A DNA stretch of 64,000 nucleotides, taken from positions 40,614,790-40,678,789 of the forward strand of contig OZ038385.1 in NCBI GenBank assembly GCA_964036045.1. The letters are read 5' to 3'. Positions 30,662-42,797 of the stretch are shown piece after piece. The notes beneath the pieces were generated by a model that had not been told where the DNA came from, made no database searches, and saw only the letters and a program-made list of their open reading frames with translations. Position numbers and translations under genes: made by a program. Position 1 is the stretch's first letter. Each line of letters begins with the position of its first letter. Origin of the DNA: Eutreptiella sp. 'Long Island Sound 2002' (taxonomy: Eukaryota > Euglenozoa > Euglenophyceae > Eutreptiales > Eutreptiaceae).

Positions 30662-31328
30662 GTATGTCAGTGTTTGTGGCATCTGAAATTTTGAGGTGAC
30701 GTTATGCGCAATGTCTTGTACCGCTTGGGGATGGCCCAGCCAGCCAAAATGCTACAAACTCTGGATTTTCCTCCGTTTCTTTCTATCTATCTGTTTTTTT
30801 TTACTGGCAAGCAAGCGGAAAGATTTTTTTTGGGAAGCAGGCTTCACGGTGGGTAAGGAAGGGCAGGTCTAGAGCTGGGATGTCGAGGAAGGGGGGCCCC
30901 TGAGTGTGTGGCCAGGTGTGGCCAGAGGCGTGGATGGATATGGCGAGATATCACATGCATCCACACACTCAGGCCAGGCAGTGAGAACCACTATTGAGTG
31001 AAAGCGGGACACGAGCATACGGCATCCCTCCACACGTCGAATCCCATGGCTCATCCCTCCACATGTCGAATCCCATGGTTTGGTGAGCCTGGTGCTGCAT
31101 TGTCAAATTTGGAGATGTAGGAATGTGCATTGGGGAGGGTGAGGAGTACGCTGACAGAACAGAACCCTGACCAAAGTGCGGGACAAGGAAGTCCAGGCCG
31201 CTGGTGGGCAGGAGAAGCAGGTGGATACCTGATCGAAAGTGTCAAGAGGCGCACAAAAAGCAACAGAACAGTATATGCCGCCATGGGTTCTGGGCTCAGG
31301 CCTCGTTTCCTTCTCCATTGTATTGCAG

Positions 31329-31475
31329 TTGGACTGTTGTACACCTGGGGCGGAAATGACCGTGGTGTGTTGGGTTTGGACCATACAATTGGTGCGGCCG
31401 ACCCACAGCTTGTGAATTTCTCAGCCAGCGTCACCGCTGTATCCCTGGCAATGTATGCCAGTCCCGCCATTGCAG
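31329..31475 (+). CDS. RCC1-repeat exon 2
   Basis: This 147-bp exon runs between TGTATTGCAG and G|GTTTGT, phase 1-1. It encodes one RCC1 repeat: LLYTWGGNDRGVLGLDHTIG, then PQLVNFSASVTAVSLAMYAS, ending PAIAG. The LYTWGxNxxGxLG signature is intact. The usual His near the end (GxxH) is replaced (AMYAS), so this blade is somewhat degenerate. Confidence 0.8.
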
Positions 31476-34400
31476 GTTTGTGAAACCATGGGGGAGCATG
31501 CAGCAAACAAGTGAACAGTGGCATCGCACACCCTGAACTGTGGCGTTGCTATTCCCTCATGTCACAAATTAGACTGAAATATATTGCAGGCTCCAGCGTT
31601 TTGATTTCTTCATGTTGGACCTCTTCTTTGGAACTGGCTTTGGGGCTGGTTGCGGGTCTGGTTTAGCAACCCCCCCCCCCTTCCCTTTTTTTTTGACACA
31701 CAGCCACAGCCCAATAACATGATGTCCATCGGGAGGTCAGTCCATCCTACATTGGAGCCCACATCCAAGGATGCATTGGAACGACTGACAAGCCTAAAAG
31801 GAGCCCCCACTTACCTTTTGGGCCCCCTTCCCCAGGCCTGATTTAGAATTTTTTCTCGCAGTGGCGGTGTTCCCATCATCAAAGTTCCACAGGGTGACTC
31901 CAAGGCAACACCATCGTTACCGCAGTTCCAGACTGTTGCATTTGTTGTGTGGGAAGCAATTTAGCATGACATTCTGTCCGAACTGGGGGTTGCTGAACTT
32001 ACAAGGCAAAAGACAGAAACCACCTTCGTTGACGTATATGGTATGGTACGTGCTGTGCGCCACATGCAACACCCTGTGGAGACAAAAATTGCTGTGAGAT
32101 GCTGAACAATCTTCTATTTGGACGGGGGGGGGGGGGCAGTCTATGACCAACAACAATCAAAAGGCACACGTTGGCTGCGGAGAGAACCTTGTTCAATGGG
32201 TTGTTCACTCAAGAAAGACGATGTTGCAAAAGACCCTCGTTTGCTTATTTACACTTCTTATTTACACTCCCTACCAATTTGCTTTCCCTTTGAGTTGTGA
32301 GTGGGATGCATTTGGGGTTGAAAGGTTCTAGGGGTGTGTAGGGCATGGTGAAAGTTCTTGGTGGATGTTCACAAATGGGACAACCCATGTGAAGGGGTTG
32401 GCATACAGCGGTCTGCTTGGTTGTTCCTACCACATCAGCACTTGTGGAACTCATGGCCAGGGCACATCTCAATATAACGTGGAAGCGAGGGAACTCCTTT
32501 TGGGCTTCTATATGGGTCTGCACAAATTTAAAACAGACTGCTTTTTCATGTCCATTTTCAGCAGATGCAGCAAATTCTGATGGACATCGTCGAAAAGTTG
32601 CTGCTTGTGGCATGTGACATTTTGCCCTTCAATGTGTAAGATTTTGACCCGGTGGTTGGCGTATATAGGAAGAAGAGGCGGGTCCATGCCCTATGCAATG
32701 AGATGCCAGACAAGGGGAACACACAGGTGCCTCGAGGGTGACGCTATCAATGATGATGTTGATTGGACCATTTATCTTGCGGCTTTGTGGAACCTGCAGT
32801 GCACCTTGCTGAGTACCATTGGGGTAATTATCCCAGAACGGAGGATATATAGTGATGCACGGAACTTTTTATGCAAATACCCCTGCTTACGATTTTCCTT
32901 ATGTTTATTTACTAAATTCCGTTTTGGCTCTCCCTTTACAACTGGTGCATTTGCTGCATCACCAATAAAGTATGGGACATGTAGCCTTTTTGAGTCCTCT
33001 CGCTTGGGAGTCCCTGAGAAGGCAGGGGTCATGTAGCCAGTTCTCTCCACTCTAGAGTCCACGAGACAGCAAGGGGTAGGTAGCCACCTACACTTTGGAG
33101 TACCTGAGATGGCAAGGGTTACGACGAGGTCTACACGGTGTTGTTATTGGTCGACAAATTTGGAAAATATTGTTGGGTTGGTGGGTGTGCTTGTGGCTTG
33201 CGCAGCGATACGTAGATCTTGAAAGAAAATGGCACGCTTCCTGATTTTTGGTCATTTTTGGTGGCAAGGTTTCAGTCCTGCTATGAATGGGTGGTGAGAA
33301 TTTGTGCAAGGGCACACTGTTGTTCAAAGGGCCTTGAACACAATACAGGCAAACTTTTTGGGCAGGGATGTGTCATGCTAGTAGTATTGAGTTCAGGCCT
33401 TGTTTACAATTAGTTGTTGACTTCTCCAAGCCGAAGAGTCAGAAGAATCGGAAGAAGATTGTATTTTCCTATTGAAATACTCAGATTTTGGGCAATCAAG
33501 GGTCCAAAAAACCCACCCCACCCCACGTCCTCACCGCCCCTCCACAATACTCCTAAACTCAACCTCTTCCCTCAAGTATTTTTCAATGATTTTGGGTGTT
33601 TGTTGTCACAGTCAATGGTGTCGTCCCCTCAGTCAGTCCGTCAGTCAGTCAGGCAATCAGTCAGGTAGTCAGTCACGCAGGGAAGGCAGGGAGTAAGTAA
33701 AGCAGGCAGGCAGAAACACCAAGTTTGGTTTTTGGATGGCAGCCTACATCTACGAGTGATGGGGAGCAGGAAGTGCCCAGTCAAGTGTGGTGGTCAAGCT
33801 GACAAGCTGTTCAGCACCCCTGATCCGTCGACCGTGCTAAGCCGTTTTGCAGACCAGGGTTTTGAATCATCCAACACACAAAACTTTTGACCCCCCCATT
33901 CCCCGCAAACCCACCCAGCCCCCCAAAAAGTGGTATGCAGGTAGCGGGCTCAAAATCAAAAATTTGGGGATTGTTTTGTCCCCCAAAATGATGAGTTTAC
34001 AAGGGGTTAGAAATCCAATATGATGCCTTGGGGTATGCTACGCAAATGACCCCCCCAAAAGGGGGGGTGTATGGCGTCCGTGCCTGGGCTTGCTCTGACA
34101 ACCTCTCTTTGAGGTGATTTTCCTGGCCCAGACAACACATTAGTAGGGGAGGAGGTGGGGGTTAGGGCAAGGCTATGCTAGAAAGGGGTATTGGGGGGTG
34201 GTCGGGCTGGGGGGGGGGGGACTGACCGACTGACTGACTCTCATGTTCTAGCACTCTCTTTGAGGTGCATTGCTGAAGGAAATTTTCTCGTGGACTGTCA
34301 CCATGGACGCCATCTATCATGTCTTTTGCTGTGCCACTTCATATGGCAGGCCACATCATGGAGCATTTTCTTGTTGTGAAAAAGGCATTGATCTAGGAAC

Positions 34401-35644
34401 TTGAGGAATCAACAGCAACCCTCTAGAAACCTCTAGGCATTCACTGCAACCATCCACAAGCCTCCAGGAAGTACCAGCAACAATCCAAAAGCGTCTGGGG
34501 AGTAACAACAACCATTTGGAACCCACCAGAAATTCACAAGAAGCATCTGGGGCTCTCTGAGATTGACAACCATAGGAGGAGTCGGGGTGGGTCGACCTCC
34601 CCTCCCCACTCTACCTTTGAAGTTGAAGGGCAGGTCAGTCGTGAGATGGCATTCATCACAGGTCATTGCACAGATCAAACATTATGCAAAGACGGCGCCA
34701 CAAACTGCCTTCCCTAGGAACAGGCTAGTCACGTGGGGGGCACCAGGCACGAGGGCAATAGCCAATTTCGCTGAAGTCCTGTGTTATGCAGTAATGCTCC
34801 TTGTTTCCCCGACAGTGCAGTGCAGGTGGTGTTCCATTGAGAAGGCATGGCTTTTAAAAGGGGGGGCACTGTGGATACATGTCTGCATGCAGGGCAGGGC
34901 AGGGCAGGGCAGGGTGAAGCAGGAATGCATTCATGTGTCCAGGGCACCTCAGCGGCAAACAGAACCTAGCAGCATTTCTAAAGCCCAGGTGTGGATGCAG
35001 AGGACGCCCCAAGAAGTACGGCAAGCTTAGGAATCACCTCCAAAGTCGTCTGGGGAGCTGGCTGCTTGGCTGCTTGGTAATGTAGAAAAGGTGGGGGTTG
35101 TCCTAGTGATGAAATGTAGGGGCTGCAGCAGGGGCAGTGGCCAGCATGAAGGACGTCAGGGAGCACGATTCGAGGGTTCGAGGATTCGAGGGCAAGGAGT
35201 AAATGAAAATCCGTCTCAGTCTTTAGAAAGTCACACTTCTCCAATTTTATTCGGAGGTGATTTTCCTGACAGACCGTATAGAATTCTCATAGTAGTAGAA
35301 GATGATCATTGATGGTGTTGGTCCCCGAGATGATGTCACCGATGTGGGCCTCTAGCGCCGCTCCATATTTTAGGAGCTCTTGGACGACCGGTGGCTCTTT
35401 GACCATCATGATGACTTGGTTCATCAATTCTCAAAATAGTGCCGAAAGGCTTGCTCCGAAAGGCACGTCAGGCGCCTCTTTTGCCAGCTCTTGCAGTTTG
35501 GCCCTGTGAGTGGCTAGCGGCGCTGTAACCTATGCTATGCTCTATGGTATGGCCCTGATGATCCTCTTCACATCCAATGCGGGGTCTAGGGTATGTTCCA
35601 TCACTTTTGCTACTTGTTGCCGTCTGTCTGTGTCTGCAATGCAG
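31476..35644. other. Intron-like stretch with dispersed repeats
   Basis: It holds one inverted copy of the ~160-bp dispersed repeat (33958-34125), GTCA-type tandem repeats (33618-33690) and a (GGGCA)n run near 34898. On the minus strand at 35300-35440 a protein-like piece reads EPPVVQELLKYGAALEAHIG. It looks faintly ankyrin-like, but it is too short to call. Confidence 0.4.
33958..34125 (-). repeat. Dispersed ~160-bp repeat, copy 1 (inverted)
   Basis: On the minus strand it starts near GGAAAATCACCTCAAAGAGA, contains GGTTGT(T/C)AGA and GGGGTC(A/G)TT(T/C)GCG(T/C), and ends with an AACCCCTTGTAAA phrase. The same order is seen at 37078, 37495 and 40128. Confidence 0.75.
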
Positions 35645-35788
35645 GTGGCGAATTGTTCACTTGGGGCGCCAGCGATCAATTGGGTAGAGGCAGTATTCCA
35701 CAGGATACGTCCTTGCCACAACCTGTAAATTTGCCAAAGCCCATCACCGCTGTATCATTGGGTTCTTATCATGGTGCTGCCATTGCAC
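35645..35788 (+). CDS. RCC1-repeat exon 3
   Basis: This 144-bp exon runs between TCTGCAATGCAG and C|GTATGT, phase 1-1. It encodes one RCC1 repeat of 48 residues: GELFTWGASDQLGRGSIPQD, PQPVNLPKPITAVSLG and SYHGAAIA. It has the typical LFTWG, Gly-x-Gly and final GxYHGAA elements and is the best conserved of the three. The gap of about 4.2 kb to the previous RCC1 exon leaves room for missed exons. Confidence 0.82.
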
Positions 35789-37077
35789 GTATGTGAAGCA
35801 TAGTAGTGTTGTGAAGGCATGACTCTGCAACCCCACAACCAACTCAACTATCCATCCGATACCCCATCCAACACCCACCCAGTGATTTTGTTCGAAACCT
35901 CCCCGATGAATTCTTCAGCCATGGAATATGTTGGCGTATCGTCTGTCTGACCCTCTCGTTACAACTCCACTGTGCCCTGCACACATGTGCCGCACCCATT
36001 ATGCGCACTGCGCCCTTCTGGGATGCAATCATTTTCACGGGACCTGCAAAAGCGCGCGCACATGCAGCTTGTGTAGCACCAACATGCTTTCTGATGCATC
36101 CAGCAAAGACAAAGGACAGAGAAGAGCACACACAACCACAACAAAAACATGGACCCCTAGGGTGGTGCAGGGGTGTCAGATGGAACCCCCCCCCAAGGGA
36201 CACGTGACCCAATGACTGTGGCAGGGAGCCACAGCCCGGCAACAGTGGGGGAGCCAAGTGGCCTTCCCTGTGCCCTGCCGTTGGGTGGTAACAGGGCAGA
36301 CCACCGGGCACAGCTGGAGGCTGCAAGAGGGTGCACACCCTATGGGGTGGCCCAACGGCATCGGCACAGCCGCAGCCTGTCGCAGCCGGGCATGGAGAGA
36401 GCCATGTTTAGCGCGCCCACTGCTCCATGCTGTCGAGCGATGTTGCAATCATTTCCCAGTGCTGCACCCTTTTGCAGCTTCCTCCCCTCCCGCCCCATTC
36501 CCACCAGATGACAAGGCATGGGGGAGGGAGGTGGCCCCGTGTTTGGCAACCCCACACTGAGCTCTGGCCCCCTGCCGCACCCATTGGGGCACGTCTTGCT
36601 TGGGGGGTAGCCTCCTCCCCCCTTTGGCCTGCCCCTCCCACGAGGGCAGGGGATGGGGAAAAACACATTTGGTGAGGAAGCAAAACATGAGTGCAAAGCA
36701 CTGGTGGCTGGCAGACCGTACAGAACACCAGTTGCAGCGGACAAATATGGCACCAAAAGTTAAAAACAAGGCCGTAGGGCAGGAACAACAAGGCATGGTC
36801 AAGGTTGCAGACAAGCAACGCGAAAACACACACGACACAATAAAACAACCCGTGGGTGGGATGTTCCATTTTTTTCGCCATGAATGTTTTTCAGTCCTTA
36901 TGACATTTATAGACACGGGAATCCGGGCTCAGTCAGTTCAACCACCCAACCATCTCCCATGCCCTTCCAGGCCCAAAGTAGAGTGGCTAGGTCAAGGCCC
37001 TGAGGGCACATCCAAAAACAAATGTCCTCTCGGGGGTGGTCATAATAGCACACAAACCACAAAAAAAAGAATTGTAC
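35789..37077. other. No gene resolved downstream of RCC1 exon 3
   Basis: Short overlapping frames occur on both strands, with no domain and no clear exon boundaries. It could be the 3' part of the RCC1 gene (intron or untranslated) or intergenic. Confidence 0.4.
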
Positions 37078-37235
37078 AAAATCACCTTGAAGAGGGTTGT
37101 TAGATCAAGCGCAGGCGCGGATGCCATATAACCCCCCCCCCCCCTGGTGTCATTCGCGCAGGATACCCCAAGGTATGGTGCTGGATGTTTAACCCCTTGC
37201 AAAATCATCATTTTGGGAGACAAAATGGTCCTCCA
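37078..37235 (+). repeat. Dispersed ~160-bp repeat, copy 2
   Basis: It begins AAATCACCTTGAAGAGGGTTGTTAGATC without a break, then a C-run, CATTCGCGCAGGATACCCCAAG and AACCCCTTGCAAAATCATCATTTTG. It matches copies at 33958(-), 37495 and 40128. Confidence 0.75.
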
Positions 37236-37494
37236 ATGAATTTTTCGATTTTGACCCCCCTACCTACCCGTACTTGGGTACCCCATTTGTTTCGCGGGGG
37301 GATGGGAGGGTGAGGGGGGGGTCAAAACTTCTTTGCGTATTGTGGGCATTGTGTGTTGATTAAGACCGAGGTCCTTAAAAACTTTCCTGTACATGGACCC
37401 CACAACCTATGACGGGCTCCCGAGTCCCAACTCCGGGTACCGCCATATGGCCCCTTGGCAGTGAGGATACGCGAGTTAGGCTGTTCAGTGGTAC

Positions 37495-37685
37495 CTGAAA
37501 ATCACCTCGCAGAAGTTGTTAGATCAAAGCTAGGCGGGCCCGTATGTATGGGAAAACACCACATACCCCCCCCCCCCTTTGGGCCTTTTTGGGCCCATTG
37601 GCGTACCCTACCTCAAGGAGTTGAATTGTTGGTTTAACCCCTTGTAAAATCATTATTTTGTCCAATAAATGCATCCCCCAATGAG
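37495..37685 (+). repeat. Dispersed ~160-bp repeat, copy 3
   Basis: The phrases AAAATCACCTCGCAGAAGTT, GTTAGATCAAAG, a C-run and AACCCCTTGTAAAATCATTATTTTGTCC occur in the same order as in copies 2 and 4. This copy is longer, owing to extra bases in its middle. Confidence 0.7.
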
Positions 37686-37689
37686 GTTT

Positions 37690-38976
37690 TGGTGTGGACC
37701 CCCCCTAGACCTCCCCCACTTGAAACCCTCTTTTTTGCTCTTTTGAGGGACGTGGATGAGTGGGTGAGGGGGTCAAAAATGTCGAAAAAATGACCCCTCC
37801 CATTTTTTTTTGGGCCGAAAATCATGAATGTTTGGTTTTTTTGTATTTTAAGCCGAAATAGTGTTTTCAGGTCCCGACCTCATGGGGTTTGTATGGGCTG
37901 GAGTGGGATGAGCGCTGATGCAGTTTATGCGGTTTTCAGCCATTTTTGCTATATCGACAGTTTTGGAGACCTTACCAACCCCATGGTACCCACTCTAAGG
38001 GGTGCAAGCAGGGATGTTGTGACAATATATGCCTACTAGCATCCAAAAGGACTTTTTTTGTAGCCTCTAGCCTTCCCTAGGCCCGGTCATGGCCCGTGTA
38101 AACAACGCAAAATGACCGTTTCCACCAATAATGGCTTACATGCGCGCATGGGCTGGTACACAACCTGCTCATGCTGTTTTTCACCCTGTACAGCTCAAGA
38201 ATCAACGTTTCCAAAAGTTATTTTTTTGATATTGTGGCCACTCATAATGATCATCCAAGCTATGTAGAGCATGTTTTAGGCAATATTTATATGTCTTTCA
38301 CCCTATTTGGGTGTTGGGTGCTGGGGGGGGTGTCTCCCTAGGGAATGGTACACTACCTGCTTATGCAGTTTTCCATTCAAGTTTTTCCTGATAGGCTCCC
38401 CTATTGGGCTCCACTGGTGAGGACTTGGCCCTTTTCAAGCCTGCATGGGTTGGTTGAAGATTGCTGAGTCTTGGGTGGCTAACCGATGACGGGGGCCCTG
38501 GGTGCTATCTCCAAGTTTTCCGAACTCGTCCCCCTTTCGGGCCCCATAGGTCGAGGACTTAGCCGGTCTCAGGCCGGCATGGGTTGGCTAAAGCATGGCG
38601 ATTGCTAGGTGACCTGGTACAACCCCTAGGGGCTATGTAACTATTATTGGGTGGTCATTTGGTGGCAATAGAGGCACATAGAAAACCACAGCAAGGCATG
38701 TAGCACCATCTAGGGCTATGTATTGGTTTTTGTTGGCTTTTACCAATCTTAATTCGGGTGGGATCCCCGAATTGGAATAAAGCAATTCCAAAAAACTGCT
38801 TACACCAAAATATCTACACTAGTCCACAATGGACCTAATCTGACGCCGGTTTGGTGTGAAAGTAAGTTTTGCATTGAGAGTCTACCGTAGGACCCTGATT
38901 GGGGTGGGGTGATGGACGTGGGCTCAGCCTCCAAGCCCAAGTCCTGCAGGAGCCCCTCCTCTCGACTCTCTCTCAG
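37690..38976. other. No gene resolved; upstream of the ADP-ribosyltransferase exon
   Basis: It contains several similar phrases (GAGGACTTGGCCC, TTGGCTAAAG, CTAGGGGCTATGTA), suggesting decayed repeats. Earlier exons of the ADP-ribosyltransferase gene should lie here or further upstream, but none is recognised. It ends in a strong pyrimidine tract and CTCTCTCAG at 38976. Confidence 0.4.
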
Positions 38977-41900
38977 GTGCAGATCCACGAGCTTCTCCCA
39001 TCCGGAGGCCTGTTCACCACCGCCCTGCACGGCCGGAGCTGCCAGATCGATTGCGCAGCCCATGTGCACCGCGTGGAGGGTGCGGTGCACGCCATGCAGT
39101 GCCAGTTGCGCACCTTCGTCCAGTACCGTCACGGCGATGAGGTGCGGATCACGTGCAGCCCGGGCGCCGTCGCTGCGTGGGAGGAGGCAGTGGTCGTGGC
39201 AGTGAACGGCGCGGCGCTCCACGCCGCTGACTTGCCGACCCTCCGGCAGCTCTATGCGGAGGGCGTCATCGACCCCTCGCTGTGGACTCCGCCGTGCAAG
39301 AACGAGCAGCTGCGCGCCCTGGACGTCCCGCACGAGGTGCAGCGCGAGTGGTACCGGGCGCTGCAGGACGATTTCCTGACGACGTGCTTCGGCGTCGCGG
39401 TGGGCACCCCCGAAGGCGAAGGCGGCGGCGCCTCCGGCAGCGCCCCCCGCTGGAGCCGCATGCGCAGCGCGGGCCCGAGGCCCGACGGGCGGTCGCGCCG
39501 AGCGGCAGCGGCCGAGAGCCGGTTCACGGACGGCCTGGAGGCCCCCGCCGCGCGGGAGGACAGCTACGCCTTCTTCGAGGCGGGGTACCGGGCGGAGGTG
39601 GGGACCATCGTGTTCTGCCTGGGGCTGGCGGACAACCCCTGCCAATTGACGTTCGGGCAGGCGGCGCTGGCGGTGATGTGCGCGGACGCGGTGATGAAGG
39701 TGCGCGAGCTGCAGCGCCAACACGTGAAGCTGAGCGCCCTGCACATCGTCCCAATCTACGTGTACACATATGAACTCGAGGTGCCCCCCGTGTGTGGCCC
39801 CTGATCTGGCCCTTGCTGTGGCCTCAAGGGCTGTGGCAGGGGCAGACAGAAGGGGCTGTGGCAGGGGCCATGGGCTCTCTCACCCCGGACCATACAGGGG
39901 AGGGGAAAATTTTGCCCAGGGACAATTTCGCAGAGGAAAATTTCGCCCCCCTTGAAATCCCCAAAGCTCCAAGTGCCATACGCCCAAATGACGGCAATAA
40001 CACAACAAGACATGCCCCAGACAGAGAACAAACAGAAACAGACAGAACAGACAGAGACTTAGAAAACACAATCCCTCTGCAGCGGTGGCGAAAGATGGAA
40101 CTGTTCCACCAAAATTTCACCGGGGGAAAATCACCTTGAAGAGAGGTTGTTAGATCAAGCGCAGGCGCGTGCGTTGTATACCCCCCTTTTTGGGGGTCGT
40201 TCGCGTAGCATACCCCAGGGCATGATATTGGATGTCCAACCCCTTGTAAGATCATTATTTTGCCCAATAAAGCGATCCGCCGATGGACTTTTTGATTCTG
40301 AGGCCTCTATCCCCCTGAAACTGGATATCACAGTTTGGGGTGGGGGGGGATGGGGGGGGGGTCAAAAGTTTGTGCTAAGAAGGATTTGAACGATGGTCAG
40401 GTACACCAAAACTTAGGGGTTGATTGGCGCGGCCGTTGGTCGGCCAGCCAGGAGTTGAACCGCCGACCTGATTGTTGGCGGTCGATTGCATTACCACTCG
40501 ACCGCTGACCGCTGACCGCTGCCACAGCTCCTGCCACAACCCTCCCACAGCCCTGACTGCAGCCCTTGGCCCATGGATACAATCGTTATTTTTGGAATTT
40601 TGTTGGAATTTTGGTATTTCCGTTTGGAATTTTTTGTTTGAGCTGTGTGCTTGCCCTCACTTTGGTGTGCTCGAGAAGTTGAAAACCTCAATCGGACCCA
40701 AGTGGCAAAATGAAGCAATGTTCTACTTCAGCACGAACTCACGAAGCACGCATAAGCATCACGTAGTGATACCAGTTTCGCCCTGCAAATCAGAGCCTCA
40801 ACAGTCTAGCCAAAGACAAAAAGCAAATATCATGATGCAAATCGTCAGATATGGACAGCCACGAAATTAAGCATGCACTGCGCACTGTTATCAGACTCCA
40901 GCAAATTAACACAGCATAGTGGCAGCACCCCAAAATTTCATGTTATTGCATGTGTCTGCGCTTCTGACTTCCTGAGCATGCGTCTGACCCGTCGTGCACG
41001 CGCACCCTGGGATTCTGAGACCGAATTTCAGGCTGGCCTGGATCAGGATACCGTGGCGCCTGGATCCGGTTCAGTGTGCCGAGTAGGGCATTGTGCCAGC
41101 GCCCGTGCCGCTCCTCAGGGGGATGGGGACCAGATCTACTCCGCCACGAACGCCGCCATGCGGAAGTACGAGAAAGAGGCGCTGGCCCTCTGGCGCCCAC
41201 TCATTTGGCAGCCGAGCGAGGCCCTGCTGCAGCTGCCGCCGCACAAGGGGCGGCTGTTCCGCGGCATCAACGTCCGCTTCGGCGCGGACGTCCACGAGAA
41301 GGGCCACCACGTGTGCTGGCCCTCCTTCTCCAGCGCCTCTGGGGAGCGGGCCGTGGCGGACGGCTTCGTGAAGGGGAGCGACGGGGCGCTGTTCTTCCTG
41401 CAGAGCCCCGAGGCCCGGGCCATCCGCCGCTTCTCCCACTTCCCGGCGGAGGCGGAGGTGTTGTTCCTGCCCCGCACCACGTTCCAGATCACGTCCGCCC
41501 TGTACGGCCCCTCCGACATCGGCCAGTTCTACGCCCGCATCGACAACGTGGCGATTTGCGAGCTGCCGCTGGCGGTCCGGTCCCCCGCGCAGCTGCGGCT
41601 CGAGGCCCACGGGGCCCCGCCCAGTCTCGGGCTCCTCGAGGGCCGGCTAGACACGTCGGGGATCGTGCTGTTCATGCCCAATGCCTTCTTCCAGCCGGCG
41701 CTCGACGTCGTGGCGAAGGAGTTCCGGGTGGACACCGTTGTCGAGTCCCTGACGGGCGCCCAGTCCTATGCCGAAGTGGTCGTCCAGCCGCCCGACGACG
41801 AGGGCGCGTGCGCGGGCGACTCCCTCTCCCGCTGCAGCTCCGCCTCCTCCTCCGTCATGATCACCTTCGACATCGAAAAGCCCAACACGGGCGACTCCCC

Positions 41901-42312
41901 ATGCCCCTCTGTCGTGTCGTCCGCTGTGCCCCGGAGCGTCATGTCCAACGGGTCCCCTCGTCTGAGCGCGCACGGCTCCCCGTGCCCGTCGCGCTTTACT
42001 TCAGCCACATGTGACAGCTCACCTCCCCCCAGCGCACGCTGCCCCCGCGTCACGGCACGAGGTGCGCCGCCGAGCCCCCCGCAGCGGTCGCTCGTGCCCC
42101 AGCCTCCTGCGGTGGTGTCCGCGCGGCTGAGCCTTTCGCCGACGAACCCACTGATCCCCACATCCCGCGAGATGCCGGACCGTTCCAAGGGGGGGCATGG
42201 CCCTGCGACCAGCCCAAGCGTGGTATCTCCACGTACAGCGGCTTCCGAGGGCACAGTAGTGTCCTACGAGGACGATGACTCTCCCTTTCAGTCCCAGAGG
42301 GTCCCCTCTTAG
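38977..42312 (+). CDS. Mono-ADP-ribosyltransferase (R-S-E class), two exons
   Basis: Exon 1 (38977-39780, 268 codons) follows a long pyrimidine tract ending CTCTCTCAG. Exon 2 (41119-42312) follows CTCCTCAG and ends in TAG; the join is phase 0. The exon 1 end (HIVPIYVYTYELE) and exon 2 start (GDQIYSATNAAMR) together give the opening strands of an arginine ADP-ribosyltransferase fold. The R-S-E triad is visible: Arg in GRLFRGIN, the Ser motif WPSFSSAS and the E-x-E motif AEAEVLF. The E-x-E form usually goes with transfer of ADP-ribose from NAD+ to arginine. The first 230 residues of exon 1 are unassigned. The last 180 residues are a Ser/Pro-rich, probably disordered tail with one acidic patch near the end. 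The 1.3-kb intron contains repeats. The donor (GTGCCC) is weak, and 5' exons are missing. Confidence 0.72.
40128..40285 (+). repeat. Dispersed ~160-bp repeat, copy 4, in an intron
   Basis: It has AAAATCACCTTGAAGAGAGG, TTAGATCAAGCGCAGGCGCG, GGGGGTCGTTCGCGTAGCAT and AACCCCTTGTAAGATCATTATTTTGCCC. It is the best-preserved copy and sits inside the ADP-ribosyltransferase intron. Confidence 0.78.
40442..40510 (-). other. tRNA-like sequence in an intron
   Basis: The minus-strand ends GGTCAGC and GCTGGCC pair over seven positions (one G-U). A D-arm-like TCGA...TCGA and a T-loop-like GGTTCAACTCC are present. The T stem is poorly paired and the anticodon loop too long, so this is a decayed tRNA or tRNA-derived repeat, not a working gene. 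Confidence 0.4.
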
Positions 42313-42344
42313 ATGCCTTCAGATTGGCCGGACAAGCGGCGTAG

Positions 42345-42600
42345 CTGGCAGTGAGGAGCTATGCCCACCGCAGGCAGTGTCTACTCGGGGCAGACAGTGT
42401 CTACAGACTACAGACTGCCCGGCCCCCATACATGGGTAAACGATGTTAGCGGACCTGTTTTGGGGAAGGGGGCCTTCAGCCCCCTTCCCAAATATTGTCA
42501 CTTCGTGTCTACAACATGCCGGTGGTGTCTACCATAGCAGACTGCGTCGAGCAGACAATTTCTGTCTACAAACTACAGGCCGCAATTCCTTTGATCCACG
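42345..42600 (-). repeat. Copy of a hairpin-bearing MITE-like repeat
   Basis: On the minus strand this contains TTGTAGACACGAAGTGACAA, TATTTGGGAAGGGGGCTGAA with its hairpin, and GGTCCGCTAACATCGTTTACCC. The same series is found on the plus strand at about 59110-59200, inside the 587-bp insertion. GTCTACA phrases recur through the segment. The two copies differ by scattered substitutions, indicating a dispersed family. Confidence 0.7.
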
Positions 42601-42720
42601 GGTAAACGGGAGGGGTACCCGGGTAAACGGGGTGGCATACCTTGGAAAAACGTCGTATTCTTGCATATTGGGGCCCTTGGGACCCCCAGCGGGGGGAGGG
42701 GGGTGGCAGGGATCGCATAT

Positions 42721-42741
42721 ACCATACATACATATATATAT

Positions 42742-42797
<56 letters not shown>

